From NCBI GenBank assembly GCA_944325815.1, contig CALVBV010000002.1:1-55639 (forward strand): a stretch of 55,639 bases of DNA. Reading direction: 5' to 3'. Shown piece by piece: positions 1 to 9,090 of this stretch. This DNA is from Candidatus Gastranaerophilales bacterium (GTDB lineage: Bacteria; Cyanobacteriota; Vampirovibrionia; Gastranaerophilales; Gastranaerophilaceae). The notes under the pieces are model-generated. The model was not told the DNA's origin and did not search any database. It saw only the letters and a list, made by a program, of their open reading frames with translations. A program made the position numbers and the translations under genes. How positions within the stretch are numbered: the first letter of the stretch is position 1; each line of letters starts with the position of its first letter.

Positions 1-187
1 TAAAATCATTATTTACATCAAAACCCAGAATATTTTCGGGCAAATTTCTTACATGCCCAAAGCTGGCCTCTATTTGGTAGCCGTCTCCTAATATCTTTTT
101 GATGGTCTTGGATTTTGCGGGAGACTCTACTATTACCAGAGCTCTTTCTTTTTTCGATTTTGTTTTAGCGGCTGTTGATGCTGTCAT
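1..187 (-). CDS. topA: DNA topoisomerase I, N-terminal fragment (cut by window edge)
   Basis: The reverse strand encodes about 62 residues beginning with a short basic leader, followed by [18 protein letters not shown] and SFGHVRNLP. This is the start of the Toprim domain of bacterial type IA topoisomerase I, the enzyme that relaxes negatively supercoiled DNA. The glutamate of VESPAK is the expected catalytic acidic residue. The ATG (187-185) overlaps the dprA TGA stop (186-184) as ATGA, so the two genes are probably co-transcribed and translationally coupled, a common dprA-topA order. The rest of the gene lies outside the window, so completeness cannot be judged. Confidence 0.93.
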   Translation of the reverse strand, partial: MTASTAAKTKSKKERALVIVESPAKSKTIKKILGDGYQIEASFGHVRNLPENILGFDVNNDF

Positions 188-1266
188 GCCTTTGTATACC
201 TGTCACCTTCCGTCTGTTTTATTGAACCGTTTATTTCCATCATACTTAAGGCTGTTAAAAGCTCTTCTGAGGATAAGCCTGTCAAGGTTTGCAATTCATC
301 AAAACCTTTCGGCTCTACAGATATTATATCAAAAATTATTTTTTGTGAAGGGGGAAGGTTCTTTTTCTGTTGATTTTGCTCATTGCAAATAATCTCCCAG
401 CCCAGTATATTCAAAATATCTTCACCTCTCGTGACAATTCCGGCACCGTCTTTTATTAATTTATAAATTCCCTCTGTATTAATATTATTAATTAAACCTG
501 GAATACACATCAACTCTCTTCCCTGCTCTAATGTCAGATTTGCAGAAATCAACGCGCCGCTTCTTAACGCAGCTTCACCAACAATAGTCCCGTAGCTTAA
601 ACCGGTTATTACACGATTTCTTTGCGGAAAACGAAATTTCAACGGCTCAAATGTCGGATAATATTCACTTACTACAGCACCGCATCCTTCTTCCAGTTTT
701 TTATACAAATATTTATTATCCGACGGATATGTGTAATCAAATCCGCTTGCAATGACACCTATTGTTTTTAAATTATTATCAATTGCGCTTTTATGCGCTT
801 CCGTATCTATTCCGGATGCGAGGCCGGATACTACGCAGATATCAGTATTTCTTAAATCGGAAATAATTTTTCTGACACTTTCCTTACCGCTTAAACTTGC
901 ACGTCTCGAACCTACTACTGCAATTGTTCTCTCCAAATTACAAGAAAACAAATCTCCTTTGTAATACAAACACACCGGCGGATCAGATATCTGTTTCAAT
1001 AAATAAGGATATTTAGAGTCCTCAAGTGTTAATACATTAATCCCGCGGTCTTTAACCCCTTGATATACTTTATCAATGTTTACCCCGTCGCGTTTTCTAA
1101 GAAAATTCTCAGCTTTTTTAACACTTAAACCTTCAATATTTTTAATCTCTTCCAGCCCGGCATTAAACGCAAGCTCTATATCCCCGAAGTAATTATACAA
1201 AGCATGGACAAAATTTGAATCCAGCTGTTCTATAGATGAAAAACCTATCCAGTATTTTTGTTTCAT
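184..1266 (-). CDS. dprA: DNA-processing protein DprA
   Basis: A 360-aa protein. DprA binds incoming single-stranded DNA in natural transformation and loads RecA. The N-terminal ~65 residues resemble the helix-hairpin-helix/SAM-like part. The Rossmann-like DprA core carries AVVGSR (116-121), SGLASGID (147-154), FPQRNR (213-218) and EAALRSGAL (231-239), all family signatures. Residues from about 300 form the C-terminal winged helix found in many DprA proteins. Length is normal for the three-domain form. No clear ribosome site precedes the ATG; a TAGAAT box ends about 6 nt before it, so the message may be nearly leaderless (inference). Its stop overlaps the topA start. An intact dprA fits competence potential but does not prove it. 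Confidence 0.95.
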   Translation of the reverse strand: MKQKYWIGFSSIEQLDSNFVHALYNYFGDIELAFNAGLEEIKNIEGLSVKKAENFLRKRDGVNIDKVYQGVKDRGINVLTLEDSKYPYLLKQISDPPVCLYYKGDLFSCNLERTIAVVGSRRASLSGKESVRKIISDLRNTDICVVSGLASGIDTEAHKSAIDNNLKTIGVIASGFDYTYPSDNKYLYKKLEEGCGAVVSEYYPTFEPLKFRFPQRNRVITGLSYGTIVGEAALRSGALISANLTLEQGRELMCIPGLINNINTEGIYKLIKDGAGIVTRGEDILNILGWEIICNEQNQQKKNLPPSQKIIFDIISVEPKGFDELQTLTGLSSEELLTALSMMEINGSIKQTEGDRYTKA

Positions 1267-1388
1267 GTTTATATTCTATCACAGTTATTTTAAATTTTTG
1301 TCCCGCCGGAAAATATCAACAAATTTTAAAATTTTCATACATATTTTTTCTGGTATAATATTTAAATAACCAAAAAAGGAGTAAAATC

Positions 1389-2408
1389 TTGCTGGAAAAT
1401 TTAGGTGAAAATATCTTTTCCATATACAACCAAAACGGAGAAGATACCAGAAAAGTCGTTAAGCTTCTCGGGATAAAGATGAAATTTAAAAATCTCAAAG
1501 CAGAAATGGCATTACAGGCGGAAACCATAAATAAAAATACCGTGAATCTTCTATATCATTGTATTTTAAAACACGCACAAGAAGAGGAATTGTTCTGCCT
1601 CAGAGCAAAAGATATTTTATTTATCCTCCACAAAAACGCCGGGCTTCTTGATTATAATTTTTTCAAAGATTATATGATTCCTTTCGGCTACGGCGGAAAT
1701 GTGTTTGAATTGACCGAGCTTGATAAATCTTCTATTCTTTATAATGAACATATCAACAGAGTAAAAAACGGTGAATTTTGCTGGAAATACGCAGAAAGAA
1801 AAAGCTGCATAAGCCATGCTTTTATTTCTAAAGATATTAATGACGGAGAAATCTATATTCATTCTTCTTCTGTAAATGAAGCCGGCAAGCCAACGAAAAT
1901 TTCCGGGGCAACACATTGTACCGAACTTCCTAAACGGAAATATATTAAAGGCCTGACTGCAGGAGAATATTTGAAAAATAAAACCGAAAAAGAAAAATTT
2001 GTTATTGTCGATAAACTTGTTGAGTATTTATTTAATACATTTAAAGACCCGGATAATCCAGATAAAATCTCCGGAAAACTCTTCGACTGCCATTTATACA
2101 ATTTCATACTGACACCCGGCGGAAAATTTAACTTTATTGATTTTGACTTAACCTATGATAAGCCTCTGGACAAAAGCTATTGTATTTATTTTATGCTCTA
2201 TAAATATGATATTAAACTTTACAAAAAAATTCTGAAAAAATATGCACTAAAAGACAGACATTCTTACTACGAAAAACATTTTCTACTCCAAAAACAACCG
2301 CTGTCTGATGAAATGAAAAAATACAAATCTTCTAAAGAACATAAAAAATTGTATCAAAAATACTTTACAGATGCCGGCTTAATGTCAGATATTATTATAA
2401 ATCCATAA
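1389..2408 (+). CDS. Kinase-like (LPS/aminoglycoside kinase fold) protein
   Basis: A 339-aa protein starting at a TTG codon with AAGGAG 7 nt upstream. The N-terminal half is not recognised. Around residues 235-265 it has DCHLYNFIL followed by KFNFIDFDLTYDKP. This resembles the catalytic loop (HxxN) and metal-binding DFD/IDF motif of protein-kinase-like small-molecule kinases such as LPS or aminoglycoside kinases. A phosphotransfer role on a sugar or glycan is therefore inferred, not proven; a clear glycine-rich loop is not obvious. The 3' end overlaps the convergent XRE gene by 14 bp. The nearby cytidylyltransferase would fit a surface-sugar context. Confidence 0.6.
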   Translation: MLENLGENIFSIYNQNGEDTRKVVKLLGIKMKFKNLKAEMALQAETINKNTVNLLYHCILKHAQEEELFCLRAKDILFILHKNAGLLDYNFFKDYMIPFGYGGNVFELTELDKSSILYNEHINRVKNGEFCWKYAERKSCISHAFISKDINDGEIYIHSSSVNEAGKPTKISGATHCTELPKRKYIKGLTAGEYLKNKTEKEKFVIVDKLVEYLFNTFKDPDNPDKISGKLFDCHLYNFILTPGGKFNFIDFDLTYDKPLDKSYCIYFMLYKYDIKLYKKILKKYALKDRHSYYEKHFLLQKQPLSDEMKKYKSSKEHKKLYQKYFTDAGLMSDIIINP

Positions 2409-2610
2409 GCAATTTATAAGCTTCTATATTTAAAGCTTCCGCTATTTGAATTAAACGCTTAAGACTCGGAAGTTTTTTACCGCGCTCTATTTCAGACAAA
2501 TAGTCACTTGATATATTGCTCATTTCACTCAATACTTCCTGGGTCAAATGACAATGTTTTCGGTATGATGCAATATTTTTTCCGATTTTCAACTTCGTGC
2601 TATTTGTCAT
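2395..2610 (-). CDS. Small XRE-family HTH regulator (XRE-1)
   Basis: A 71-aa single-domain Cro/C1-type helix-turn-helix protein. The recognition region reads LTQEVLSEMSNISSDYLSEIE, then the typical GKKLPSLKRLIQIAEALN helix. No second domain is present, so it may act alone as an autoregulator or with a missing partner. There is no ribosome binding site: a TAAAAT box ends 6 nt before the ATG, suggesting a leaderless message. Just upstream lies GCATACCAC, a motif also seen before two other XRE genes in this window. It converges with the kinase-like gene and diverges from the cytidylyltransferase gene. Confidence 0.85.
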   Translation of the reverse strand: MTNSTKLKIGKNIASYRKHCHLTQEVLSEMSNISSDYLSEIERGKKLPSLKRLIQIAEALNIEAYKLLMDL

Positions 2611-2616
2611 ATTTTT

Positions 2617-2631
2617 ATTTTAGTGGTATGC
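2617..2631 (-). promoter_or_regulatory. Candidate promoter/operator of XRE-1 (GCATACCAC + TAAAAT)
   Basis: On the minus strand, GCATACCAC (2631-2623) is directly followed by TAAAAT (2622-2617) and 6 nt later by the ATG at 2610. The same nonamer-like motif, in the same orientation and 20-24 nt before the start codon, occurs upstream of the XRE genes at 19374 and 26810. A role as an autoregulatory operator next to a -10 box is inference. Confidence 0.45.
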
Positions 2632-2679
2632 TTTATTAAAAATAACAGGCAAATAGCACGGATTTTTCGGAGAGAAAAT

Positions 2680-3369
2680 ATGAAAAAGAATATTAAAGTT
2701 GCAATACCGCTAAAAACGAACAGCGAACGAGTCGGGAACAAAAATCTCAGACCGTTTATTAATGGAGACAGCCTGTTTGATATAAAGGCGAAACAACTGT
2801 TAAAAGTTTTTAAACCCGAAGATGTTTACGTTTCAAGTGAAAATCCGGAGGTGAAAAAGATTGTTGAAAAATACGGTTTTAATTTTCATCTGCGCGATGT
2901 AGCCCTGACACTCAAAACCGCAAAAGAAAACCAGATTGTAAAGTCGGTTACCGATGCTATTGAAGATAAAACCTCTGATGTAATGTGGGTACAGGTTACA
3001 CAGCCTTTATTTAATGAATTTAAACAAATCGTCGATATTTGGGACAACATTGATGACAAATACGATTCTCTTGCAGTAGTCAAAAAAATCTCACACCATA
3101 TACTTGACACTAAAGGAAACCCCGTCAATTTCAATTTCGGCTATTGGCATAAAATTTCTCAGGACTTACCGCAGTTGTTTGAAGTTACCTGGTCTGCGTT
3201 CATTATGAAAAGAGAAATGCTGGAGGAAGCCCATTATCAAATCGGCAGGAATCCATATCTCTACGAAACGGATGCGCCTTTGGTTGATATTAATGATCCG
3301 ACTGAGTTTGAAGTTGCACAAATTGTTTTCAATCATTACAATAATAAAGCTTTAACTACTTTATCTTAG
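2680..3369 (+). CDS. Acylneuraminate cytidylyltransferase-like nucleotidyltransferase
   Basis: A 229-aa protein of the CMP-sugar synthetase fold. It starts VAIPLKTNSERVGNKNLRPF, matching the nucleotide-binding P-loop-like motif of NeuA/KdsB enzymes (basic residues, then GxKN). It continues with a YVSSENPEVKKIV strand, MWVQVTQPLF and the ETDAPLVDINDPTEFEVA terminus typical of NeuA-like proteins. The expected reaction is activation of a keto-acid sugar with CTP for surface polysaccharide, but the substrate cannot be read from the sequence. The ATG at 2680 has CGGAGAG 5-6 nt upstream; an in-frame upstream GTG-type extension lacks a ribosome site. It overlaps the convergent TPR gene by 14 bp. No other sialic-acid gene is nearby. 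Confidence 0.8.
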   Translation: MKKNIKVAIPLKTNSERVGNKNLRPFINGDSLFDIKAKQLLKVFKPEDVYVSSENPEVKKIVEKYGFNFHLRDVALTLKTAKENQIVKSVTDAIEDKTSDVMWVQVTQPLFNEFKQIVDIWDNIDDKYDSLAVVKKISHHILDTKGNPVNFNFGYWHKISQDLPQLFEVTWSAFIMKREMLEEAHYQIGRNPYLYETDAPLVDINDPTEFEVAQIVFNHYNNKALTTLS

Positions 3370-4126
3370 CTTTTATCCGCTCTATAAGTTTACTTATGCT
3401 GTCTTTTTCCTCATCAGGAATATCAAAATTTATATATTCTTCAAAGTATTCTATAGCATCTTCATAGTCATTTCTCGCAAGAAAAAGAATACCGGCTTTT
3501 TTGTAAGCAAGCGTAAATTTATCGTTCACTGCTATTGCTTTCAGATAATTTGAAATAGCTTTATCAATCTCATTATTTGCTTCATAAGCTTGGGCAAGCG
3601 CATAATATAAAAGCTCATTATTGTCTTTGTATTCAATAACATTTTCAAAATTAGAAATTGCACTTTCGTAATCTCCAAGCTCAAAGCAGACATGGCCTAA
3701 GTCGTAATAAGCGTCATAGTTTTCCGGCTCACCATCCAGAACCCTTTCAAGTTCGACAATCGCATCTTCCCATCTCTGGTCTTCTATATAAACTCTTGCA
3801 AGAAGATGCGCAATCGCTAAATTATCGGGAAGCTCATAGCTTCCTCTCTGCAAGGTCCCGAGAGCAGATGGCAAATCGCCGGCTTTATAGTATAAATCCG
3901 AAAGATTTATATAAGCCTGCGCAAGTTCCGGGTCAAGCTCAATTGCTTTGGTATAGTAATTGACAGCCTGTTCATAATCTCCTGCGCAAGAATAAGCTAC
4001 CCCCATATTATTATAAACATCAGCATTATCAGGTTCTGTCTCTAAAACAGAACTAAATGCGTCTATCGCTTCTTTATACTTGCGTTCTTTGAATAACGCC
4101 ATTGCTTTATCTATTTTTTCAGACAT
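3356..4126 (-). CDS. TPR-repeat protein
   Basis: A 256-aa soluble protein made almost entirely of about seven tetratricopeptide repeats. Examples are PDNADVYNNMGVAYSCAGDY and ENYDAYYDLGHVCFELGDY, with the usual W/Y-L-G-Y-A-P positions. No signal peptide or membrane segment is seen. It is the last gene of an lptC-lptA-TPR operon: its ATG overlaps the lptA TAA by one base (TAATG), implying coupled translation. TPR arrays mediate protein contacts; a link to LPS transport or envelope assembly is inferred from the operon only. Confidence 0.85.
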   Translation of the reverse strand: MSEKIDKAMALFKERKYKEAIDAFSSVLETEPDNADVYNNMGVAYSCAGDYEQAVNYYTKAIELDPELAQAYINLSDLYYKAGDLPSALGTLQRGSYELPDNLAIAHLLARVYIEDQRWEDAIVELERVLDGEPENYDAYYDLGHVCFELGDYESAISNFENVIEYKDNNELLYYALAQAYEANNEIDKAISNYLKAIAVNDKFTLAYKKAGILFLARNDYEDAIEYFEEYINFDIPDEEKDSISKLIERIKAKIK

Positions 4127-5082
4127 TATAAATCCTCTTCCTCTTTAGAATCTATATTATGTATAATTGTTCTTACATTTCCTTCCGCAACAAAGTCTTT
4201 TGGATTCATTGTCATTTTTATTTTGTCTGCGATAATATCTTTATCCTGCTGAACAATTTTTGAACGGCCTACAAAATAAACTTCATTAGGTTTCCCTGTC
4301 TCAGAATCAGGAAATACAGATACCTTCGGTCCCTGTGCATAATAATCATCATACCAGATTTTAACATGCCCGCTTCCTATATAAGAATTTTGTTTTTTAT
4401 GATACTGCTGGTAATCAGAGTGTATTGTTAATTTTTTACCGTCATCCGAAATTGCAACCGTCTTAGTATTGCCGGAAACACTCATTTCTTCCGTTATCGG
4501 ATTATAGACAAAGTGGTGTCCTTCGGACTCATTCTGTTCCTGCTTAACTCTTGCATTACCTATAAGATCTATTTTTCTGAGTCCGCCTTTTTCATCTGCT
4601 ATAATAACAGCTTTGTCTGAATACGTATCAATATCTTTATATTTTATAGTAACCGAGCCGGTTGCCACCATTACGCTGCTTTTTGTATCATATTCCTGCG
4701 TATCTGCATTTATTACAACAATAGGTGTATTTCCTTCGGTTATAATAGACTGTGATTCGCCTTCGGCTCTTACTATTTTATTAATCAAAGAAACCTGCAG
4801 GATATTTGCCTTTACTTCTCTTTTTTTGTTTTCGTTTACCTCATAGGCGTAAGGCTTGTCATAAAATGTTGCGGTATCAAGCTTATTTCCGCGTCTGACT
4901 GTTACATCGGCTCTGTCGCTTTCTACAGTAAGATTGTCAAGCTTAACCTTTACCCCCCCGTCTAATTTAATCTTATTTTCGCTGTTTGAAAAAGTCTGGG
5001 TTTTAGACTCAATGACTAAATCAGACGAAAATACCGCAAGACTTGATAATATTAACAATGAAATTACTAAAATTTTTTTCAT
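4126..5082 (-). CDS. lptA: LptA/OstA-type LPS-transport periplasmic protein
   Basis: A 318-aa protein with an N-terminal signal peptide (MKKILVISLLILSSLAVFSS). It is followed by repeated beta-strand units of the OstA/LptA jellyroll type, with motifs such as SDRADVTVRRGNKLDTATFY, YSDKAVIIADEKGGLRKID and IIADKIKMTMNPKDFVAEGNV. LptA forms the periplasmic bridge that carries LPS to the outer membrane. At 318 aa it is longer than the ~185 aa E. coli protein, consistent with extra OstA repeats as in cyanobacterial homologues (family knowledge). It sits between lptC and a TPR gene with one-base TAATG overlaps on both sides. Its presence supports a two-membrane envelope. Confidence 0.85.
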   Translation of the reverse strand: MKKILVISLLILSSLAVFSSDLVIESKTQTFSNSENKIKLDGGVKVKLDNLTVESDRADVTVRRGNKLDTATFYDKPYAYEVNENKKREVKANILQVSLINKIVRAEGESQSIITEGNTPIVVINADTQEYDTKSSVMVATGSVTIKYKDIDTYSDKAVIIADEKGGLRKIDLIGNARVKQEQNESEGHHFVYNPITEEMSVSGNTKTVAISDDGKKLTIHSDYQQYHKKQNSYIGSGHVKIWYDDYYAQGPKVSVFPDSETGKPNEVYFVGRSKIVQQDKDIIADKIKMTMNPKDFVAEGNVRTIIHNIDSKEEEDL

Positions 5083-5687
5083 TACTTCTCCTTACTGTAG
5101 ATTTTTGTTTGGGTTTTCCCGATTATTTTAAATTTTTCATAATCAACGCCGATTATGCCTTTTTGCGCTGTTGCAACCATTTCGTTATTCTTCTTTATTA
5201 AAACATTGCCTTCTGCAACAGTTTCTTTATTTGAACCCGACCAGACTAATTTATCGGTATTTAAAGAGGTATTATCTTGCAAGACAATGTATGTGTTTTC
5301 ATACAAAGTTATCACGCCAGTTTTTTCATCATAAGTTCCCTTTGACGATTGAAAACTCATTGCAACCTCATTGTCCTTATAAAAATTCCCGATAACATTG
5401 TTAAGCGTTGCAATACTGTGATCGTTACTGTAGTGGCCTGTTTCTCCGTAAATTTCAAAGTATTTTTTCCCGTCTTTTGTCTCCGTTATAATAATACCGA
5501 CAGCATCAACTTTCTGTTCATCCTGATTACCCTTTACCTGTGCACGGTTGAAGTTTGCAGTAATAAGTCCTGCTGAAATAAATGCCCAGGCCATTACGAA
5601 AATTACGGCAAATATCGATATAAAATACATCCGCTTTTTCTTATCAAGCTGTTTAAATCTCTCATAAATCTTTTTAAGAGTTTCCAT
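5082..5687 (-). CDS. lptC: LPS export protein LptC
   Basis: A 201-aa protein with one N-terminal membrane anchor (about residues 20-45, MYFISIFAVIFVMAWAFISA) followed by an OstA-like beta fold. Motifs such as YFEIYGETGHYSNDHSIATL and GTYDEKTGVITLYENTYIV match LptC. LptC sits in the inner membrane, receives LPS from LptBFG and passes it to LptA. Its stop overlaps the lptA start by one base. No promoter was confidently identified. Length matches the family (~190 aa). Confidence 0.85.
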   Translation of the reverse strand: METLKKIYERFKQLDKKKRMYFISIFAVIFVMAWAFISAGLITANFNRAQVKGNQDEQKVDAVGIIITETKDGKKYFEIYGETGHYSNDHSIATLNNVIGNFYKDNEVAMSFQSSKGTYDEKTGVITLYENTYIVLQDNTSLNTDKLVWSGSNKETVAEGNVLIKKNNEMVATAQKGIIGVDYEKFKIIGKTQTKIYSKEK

Positions 5688-5734
5688 AAGGATATTTTAG
5701 CACAGCAGAATATGTATATCAATCTAAAAGTAAA

Positions 5735-5754
5735 GCCGGATAAAATTATCCGGC
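5735..5754 (-). terminator. Possible terminator after the glycosidase gene
   Basis: An 8-bp perfect stem (GCCGGATA / TATCCGGC) with a 4-nt loop lies about 95 bp downstream of the GH13-like gene on the minus strand. It is followed in that direction by a T-rich stretch (TTTACTTTT). The gap 5688-5846 also holds two direct copies of ACTTAATCGTA (5763-5790). Confidence 0.4.
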
Positions 5755-5846
5755 GAATCCCTATATTACTTAATCGTAGTTTACTTAATCGTAAATTATA
5801 CTCCTGTACGGCTGATATTCAACCGATTGGTCAAATATTTTCCGTT

Positions 5847-8123
5847 TTATCTTATTACCGTGAAAAATTTAAATTCTGCAGGCATCAGTTTTCCGAATGA
5901 CAGAGAATTTGTTGATGCAACAAATTTTTCTTCTATATAATCTACACCATCAAATCTAAACTCTGAAACGATTGAATAATCACAAGAAAGTTCAATTGTT
6001 TTATCAAAAACTTCATGGCCTTCTCTAATTTCATTGTATGAATTTCCGTTTTCTTCTACACAAAATTTCTCTGTAGGAGAGTTATAGTTTGCGGCAACAA
6101 GAATAGAATTTTTCACACCCTCTTTTTGTATCTGCCATACGACAAACCCGTCTTCATCCTGTCTTATTATATGCGCTTCACCATCTGTTATTATCGGACA
6201 ATTCTTAACAAAACGGTCAATTGCGTCAAATTTAGAATAAAAATCGTAATCTTTTTCTCTTGACATTGAAACTTCGTTTCCGATTACGTATTCCATGCCG
6301 GTTTTGGTAAAAGATTCATCCCCGTCTATATACATAACAGGTCTTTGAGCATTACGCCCGCCCGGAAGGAATTTATACTTAAACCATTTAAACAACGCGC
6401 CCTGCTCGCCTAATTGTCCCGGATATCTATCAATAGCTTCAAATTCGCCATCCTGATTATTGTATGTTTTTAACATTGAAAGCGGAGTTGATTTTCTTGA
6501 CGAGGTATTATAATTTGCAAGATTCAAATTATCCTCAGCAATTGCCTCCGGAGTCTTGTAACTTTGAGAAACTATATCATTTCCCCAAAGAACATCAAAA
6601 TTCATATCCTCGTGGTATTCTTTGAAATAGTTATCCCACAGCATATATTCCGCTAGCGTTGCAAAATAAGGGACTTTCTCCTTCATTGCGGAATTTAGCA
6701 TACCAAGAACTTTTCTCGGCGCTCTGTAACTTATCGGAACTCCGTCTTTTTCAGAAACATCATCAACAATGTGGTCAATGTGATCAACTCTGAAGCCGTC
6801 AAAGTTAAATTTTTCCTGCAAGTCTTTCATGTAGTCAATGAAAAATTTTATAACTTCATTATTATACTTTCCGTTTTCTAAAGAGACGAAATAATAAGGA
6901 GTCTGGCAATCCAGATTTGCAAATTCAGTAACATCTTCACCATTAAATTTATAGTGTTTAAACGTAGGGAAAGATGCGCCCGGGCTCATTTTATCAAATA
7001 CAGGGACACCTGCAGAGCACCACGCACCGCCGGGTGCAGGCCACATTCCCTCGTGCATCAGGGCCTGAATAATTTCATTTTGGTTTGTAATATCCTCTTC
7101 TGTAAGTTTTTTGCCTTTATGATTTCCTGCGGCTGTATTAATTATCATGCGGGCTTTTTTATGTAATTTTTCCTGAATACTTTTTTCCAGCATTGAGTTA
7201 GATAAGAAAATTTTTGTATCCTTTAATGCCTCGTCTATTTCATTAAAAATATTCCTGTAGTGTTCGGACAAATCACCGTAACTTTCACCCTTAATACTTT
7301 TTTTGTAAATACCGCTTACGATATCCAAATCATCTTTTGAATATTTGCCTGAAAGCCCGGCTGTTTCCGCGTCTACATTTTTAAGCAGTTCTTCAATAAG
7401 GGCATTAATATCAAACCATCTTGCACAATCCGGATTTGCAAGTACAATTTTAGAGAATCTTCCTGTCTGCGGAAGTATATCATAAATCACAGGATGGCCG
7501 GCAAGCTGGGTTAACTGAATAAACGCAATAACCTGCTCATCAGCATTTTTACCCGTTTTTTCCTTTATCTGTATATCTTCCAAATTAGGACTCACCGCGC
7601 TTGATGTCGGAAGATAAGCACAGCCGAAATCACGCGGATGAAAAGGTATTAAATACATCGTTGTTCCGAAAATATTGTTCTTAAGATTCCCGCAAGGCAG
7701 AATCAATAGCTCGCGCATCCAGTCCATAAACTTTCCGCATTCATCAGAATTATTTCCGTTGCCTAATCCTGCAAGATTGATTAACTTTATATCATGGCCT
7801 TCTTTTTGAAGCCAGCTTGAATCTTTTACATTATTTCTTGCCAATACGCTTGTTTTTGTAAAATCAAAATGCCCGTCTTTAAAGACTCCGTTATCTTCCC
7901 ATTTAGATTCCAACGCAAATAAAACTTCCGCATCTGACAATTCTTCCAATGCTTTAATTTGAGGATAAGGAAGATAACCGTATTTTTTCATCTCGGATTT
8001 TAAATATTCTTTGCGTTCATCTGATATAGTATCAAATGAAAACATTTCTTTAAGCTTAGAATAAAAATTGTTTAAATTTTCACACGCGTTTTCTGTATCT
8101 TTTTTAAACAAAAAATCTAACAT
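5847..8123 (-). CDS. Large GH13 (alpha-amylase superfamily)-like glycosidase/transglucosidase
   Basis: A 758-aa cytoplasmic protein. The ATG at 8123 is chosen because AAGGAGAA lies 7 nt upstream; an upstream in-frame ATG has no ribosome site. The catalytic region has FDGFRVDHIDHI, with likely nucleophile Asp about 447, and TLAEYMLW, with likely acid/base Glu about 492. These match conserved regions II and III of GH13 alpha-glucan enzymes. A long N-terminal region (~380 residues) is not recognised, and the third catalytic Asp region was not placed with certainty. A role in intracellular glycogen or alpha-glucan turnover is inferred. No signal peptide is present. Confidence 0.7.
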   Translation of the reverse strand: MLDFLFKKDTENACENLNNFYSKLKEMFSFDTISDERKEYLKSEMKKYGYLPYPQIKALEELSDAEVLFALESKWEDNGVFKDGHFDFTKTSVLARNNVKDSSWLQKEGHDIKLINLAGLGNGNNSDECGKFMDWMRELLILPCGNLKNNIFGTTMYLIPFHPRDFGCAYLPTSSAVSPNLEDIQIKEKTGKNADEQVIAFIQLTQLAGHPVIYDILPQTGRFSKIVLANPDCARWFDINALIEELLKNVDAETAGLSGKYSKDDLDIVSGIYKKSIKGESYGDLSEHYRNIFNEIDEALKDTKIFLSNSMLEKSIQEKLHKKARMIINTAAGNHKGKKLTEEDITNQNEIIQALMHEGMWPAPGGAWCSAGVPVFDKMSPGASFPTFKHYKFNGEDVTEFANLDCQTPYYFVSLENGKYNNEVIKFFIDYMKDLQEKFNFDGFRVDHIDHIVDDVSEKDGVPISYRAPRKVLGMLNSAMKEKVPYFATLAEYMLWDNYFKEYHEDMNFDVLWGNDIVSQSYKTPEAIAEDNLNLANYNTSSRKSTPLSMLKTYNNQDGEFEAIDRYPGQLGEQGALFKWFKYKFLPGGRNAQRPVMYIDGDESFTKTGMEYVIGNEVSMSREKDYDFYSKFDAIDRFVKNCPIITDGEAHIIRQDEDGFVVWQIQKEGVKNSILVAANYNSPTEKFCVEENGNSYNEIREGHEVFDKTIELSCDYSIVSEFRFDGVDYIEEKFVASTNSLSFGKLMPAEFKFFTVIR

Positions 8124-8273
8124 ATAGGGCTTCTCCTTATCAAAAAATTTGTGATTGTTTAATGTGGATTCTGTATACAAGAATAATATCACGCATATAT
8201 ATTTTTTACAAACGACTGTAAACTTTTGTAAAGCCTAATATCAAATAAATTATTTTTAAATTTTAATAAAAAT

Positions 8274-8912
8274 ATGATTACATTTAAAAGCCGAAATGAA
8301 ATGGTAAGAAAAGCGGATATGATAACCCGGAAAGCCCACTCACAATATCCTCATGTTTCTGTGAGCAGAATTGATGTAATGCTGGGCAATAATAAAACAA
8401 AACATTTTTTCTGGGATAATATGGCCTTTAAATATTCACTTAAATGCGCCTCAGAAAGACTTAAAATTGATATGGATGAAAAGAATCTATACACATTAAT
8501 TATAGAATCTCTAAAACACGGAATCGGCAACTGCGGCGAAGAAACAAATCTAGCAGAATTAATCGGAAAAATCAACGGCTTGAAAAATATCTATTCCGGC
8601 AAAATCTATGCCGGCAAAAAATTTCCGATTCACGAAGCCGCATTCATAACAGACAGAGAAATTCAACCATCAAAAAAATATTCCTTTAAAGCAAAAGATG
8701 CCATTATCATTGACCCCTGGCTCGGAATTACTGAATATGCAGGCGAGTATTTTAAAAAACTCAGAACCCAATTTAAAGGAACTTTTAATTTAAGAAGCAA
8801 CTCAAAATTAAAAATAGAAGCGGATTTTACTTCAAGATTAACACCATATAAAATAAAAAAATTAAAAAAAGAACATCCGGAACTTATTATTAAAGATTTC
8901 AAAAAGAAATAA
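8274..8912 (+). CDS. Putative papain-like cysteine hydrolase (C-H-D triad), unknown function
   Basis: A 212-aa basic protein not assigned to a named family. It contains GIGNCGEETNLAELI (Cys 87), HEAAFITDRE (His 120) and IIIDPWLGITEY (Asp 147). The order Cys-His-Asp and the surrounding patterns (GNCGE..., HEAAF, DPW) resemble papain-fold/transglutaminase-like catalytic triads, including effector-type proteases. This assignment is inferred from the motifs alone. No signal peptide or membrane segment is present. The C-terminus is very lysine-rich. The gene stands alone between the divergent glycosidase and the rpsB leader. Confidence 0.45.
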   Translation: MITFKSRNEMVRKADMITRKAHSQYPHVSVSRIDVMLGNNKTKHFFWDNMAFKYSLKCASERLKIDMDEKNLYTLIIESLKHGIGNCGEETNLAELIGKINGLKNIYSGKIYAGKKFPIHEAAFITDREIQPSKKYSFKAKDAIIIDPWLGITEYAGEYFKKLRTQFKGTFNLRSNSKLKIEADFTSRLTPYKIKKLKKEHPELIIKDFKKK

Positions 8913-9090
8913 TCCCTCCTGTAACAATTGTAACAGATAAACTTGCCTGAAAAACATGTTTATAATACGATTTTATTGGTTGTATGATTCGATAGGTATA
9001 ACCCTAGTCTATAAATAGCAAAAACTGTCACTGTAGATGGAAGCTTACAGCCCGTAGTAAAACAAGTTAGAAAAAAAGGAGACACAAAAG

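Noticed and set aside
8943-8966. Consensus promoter for rpsB from TTGCCT and TATAAT
   Set aside because: The spacer is only 12 bp, too short for a standard promoter; the TATAAT alone is mentioned with rpsB.
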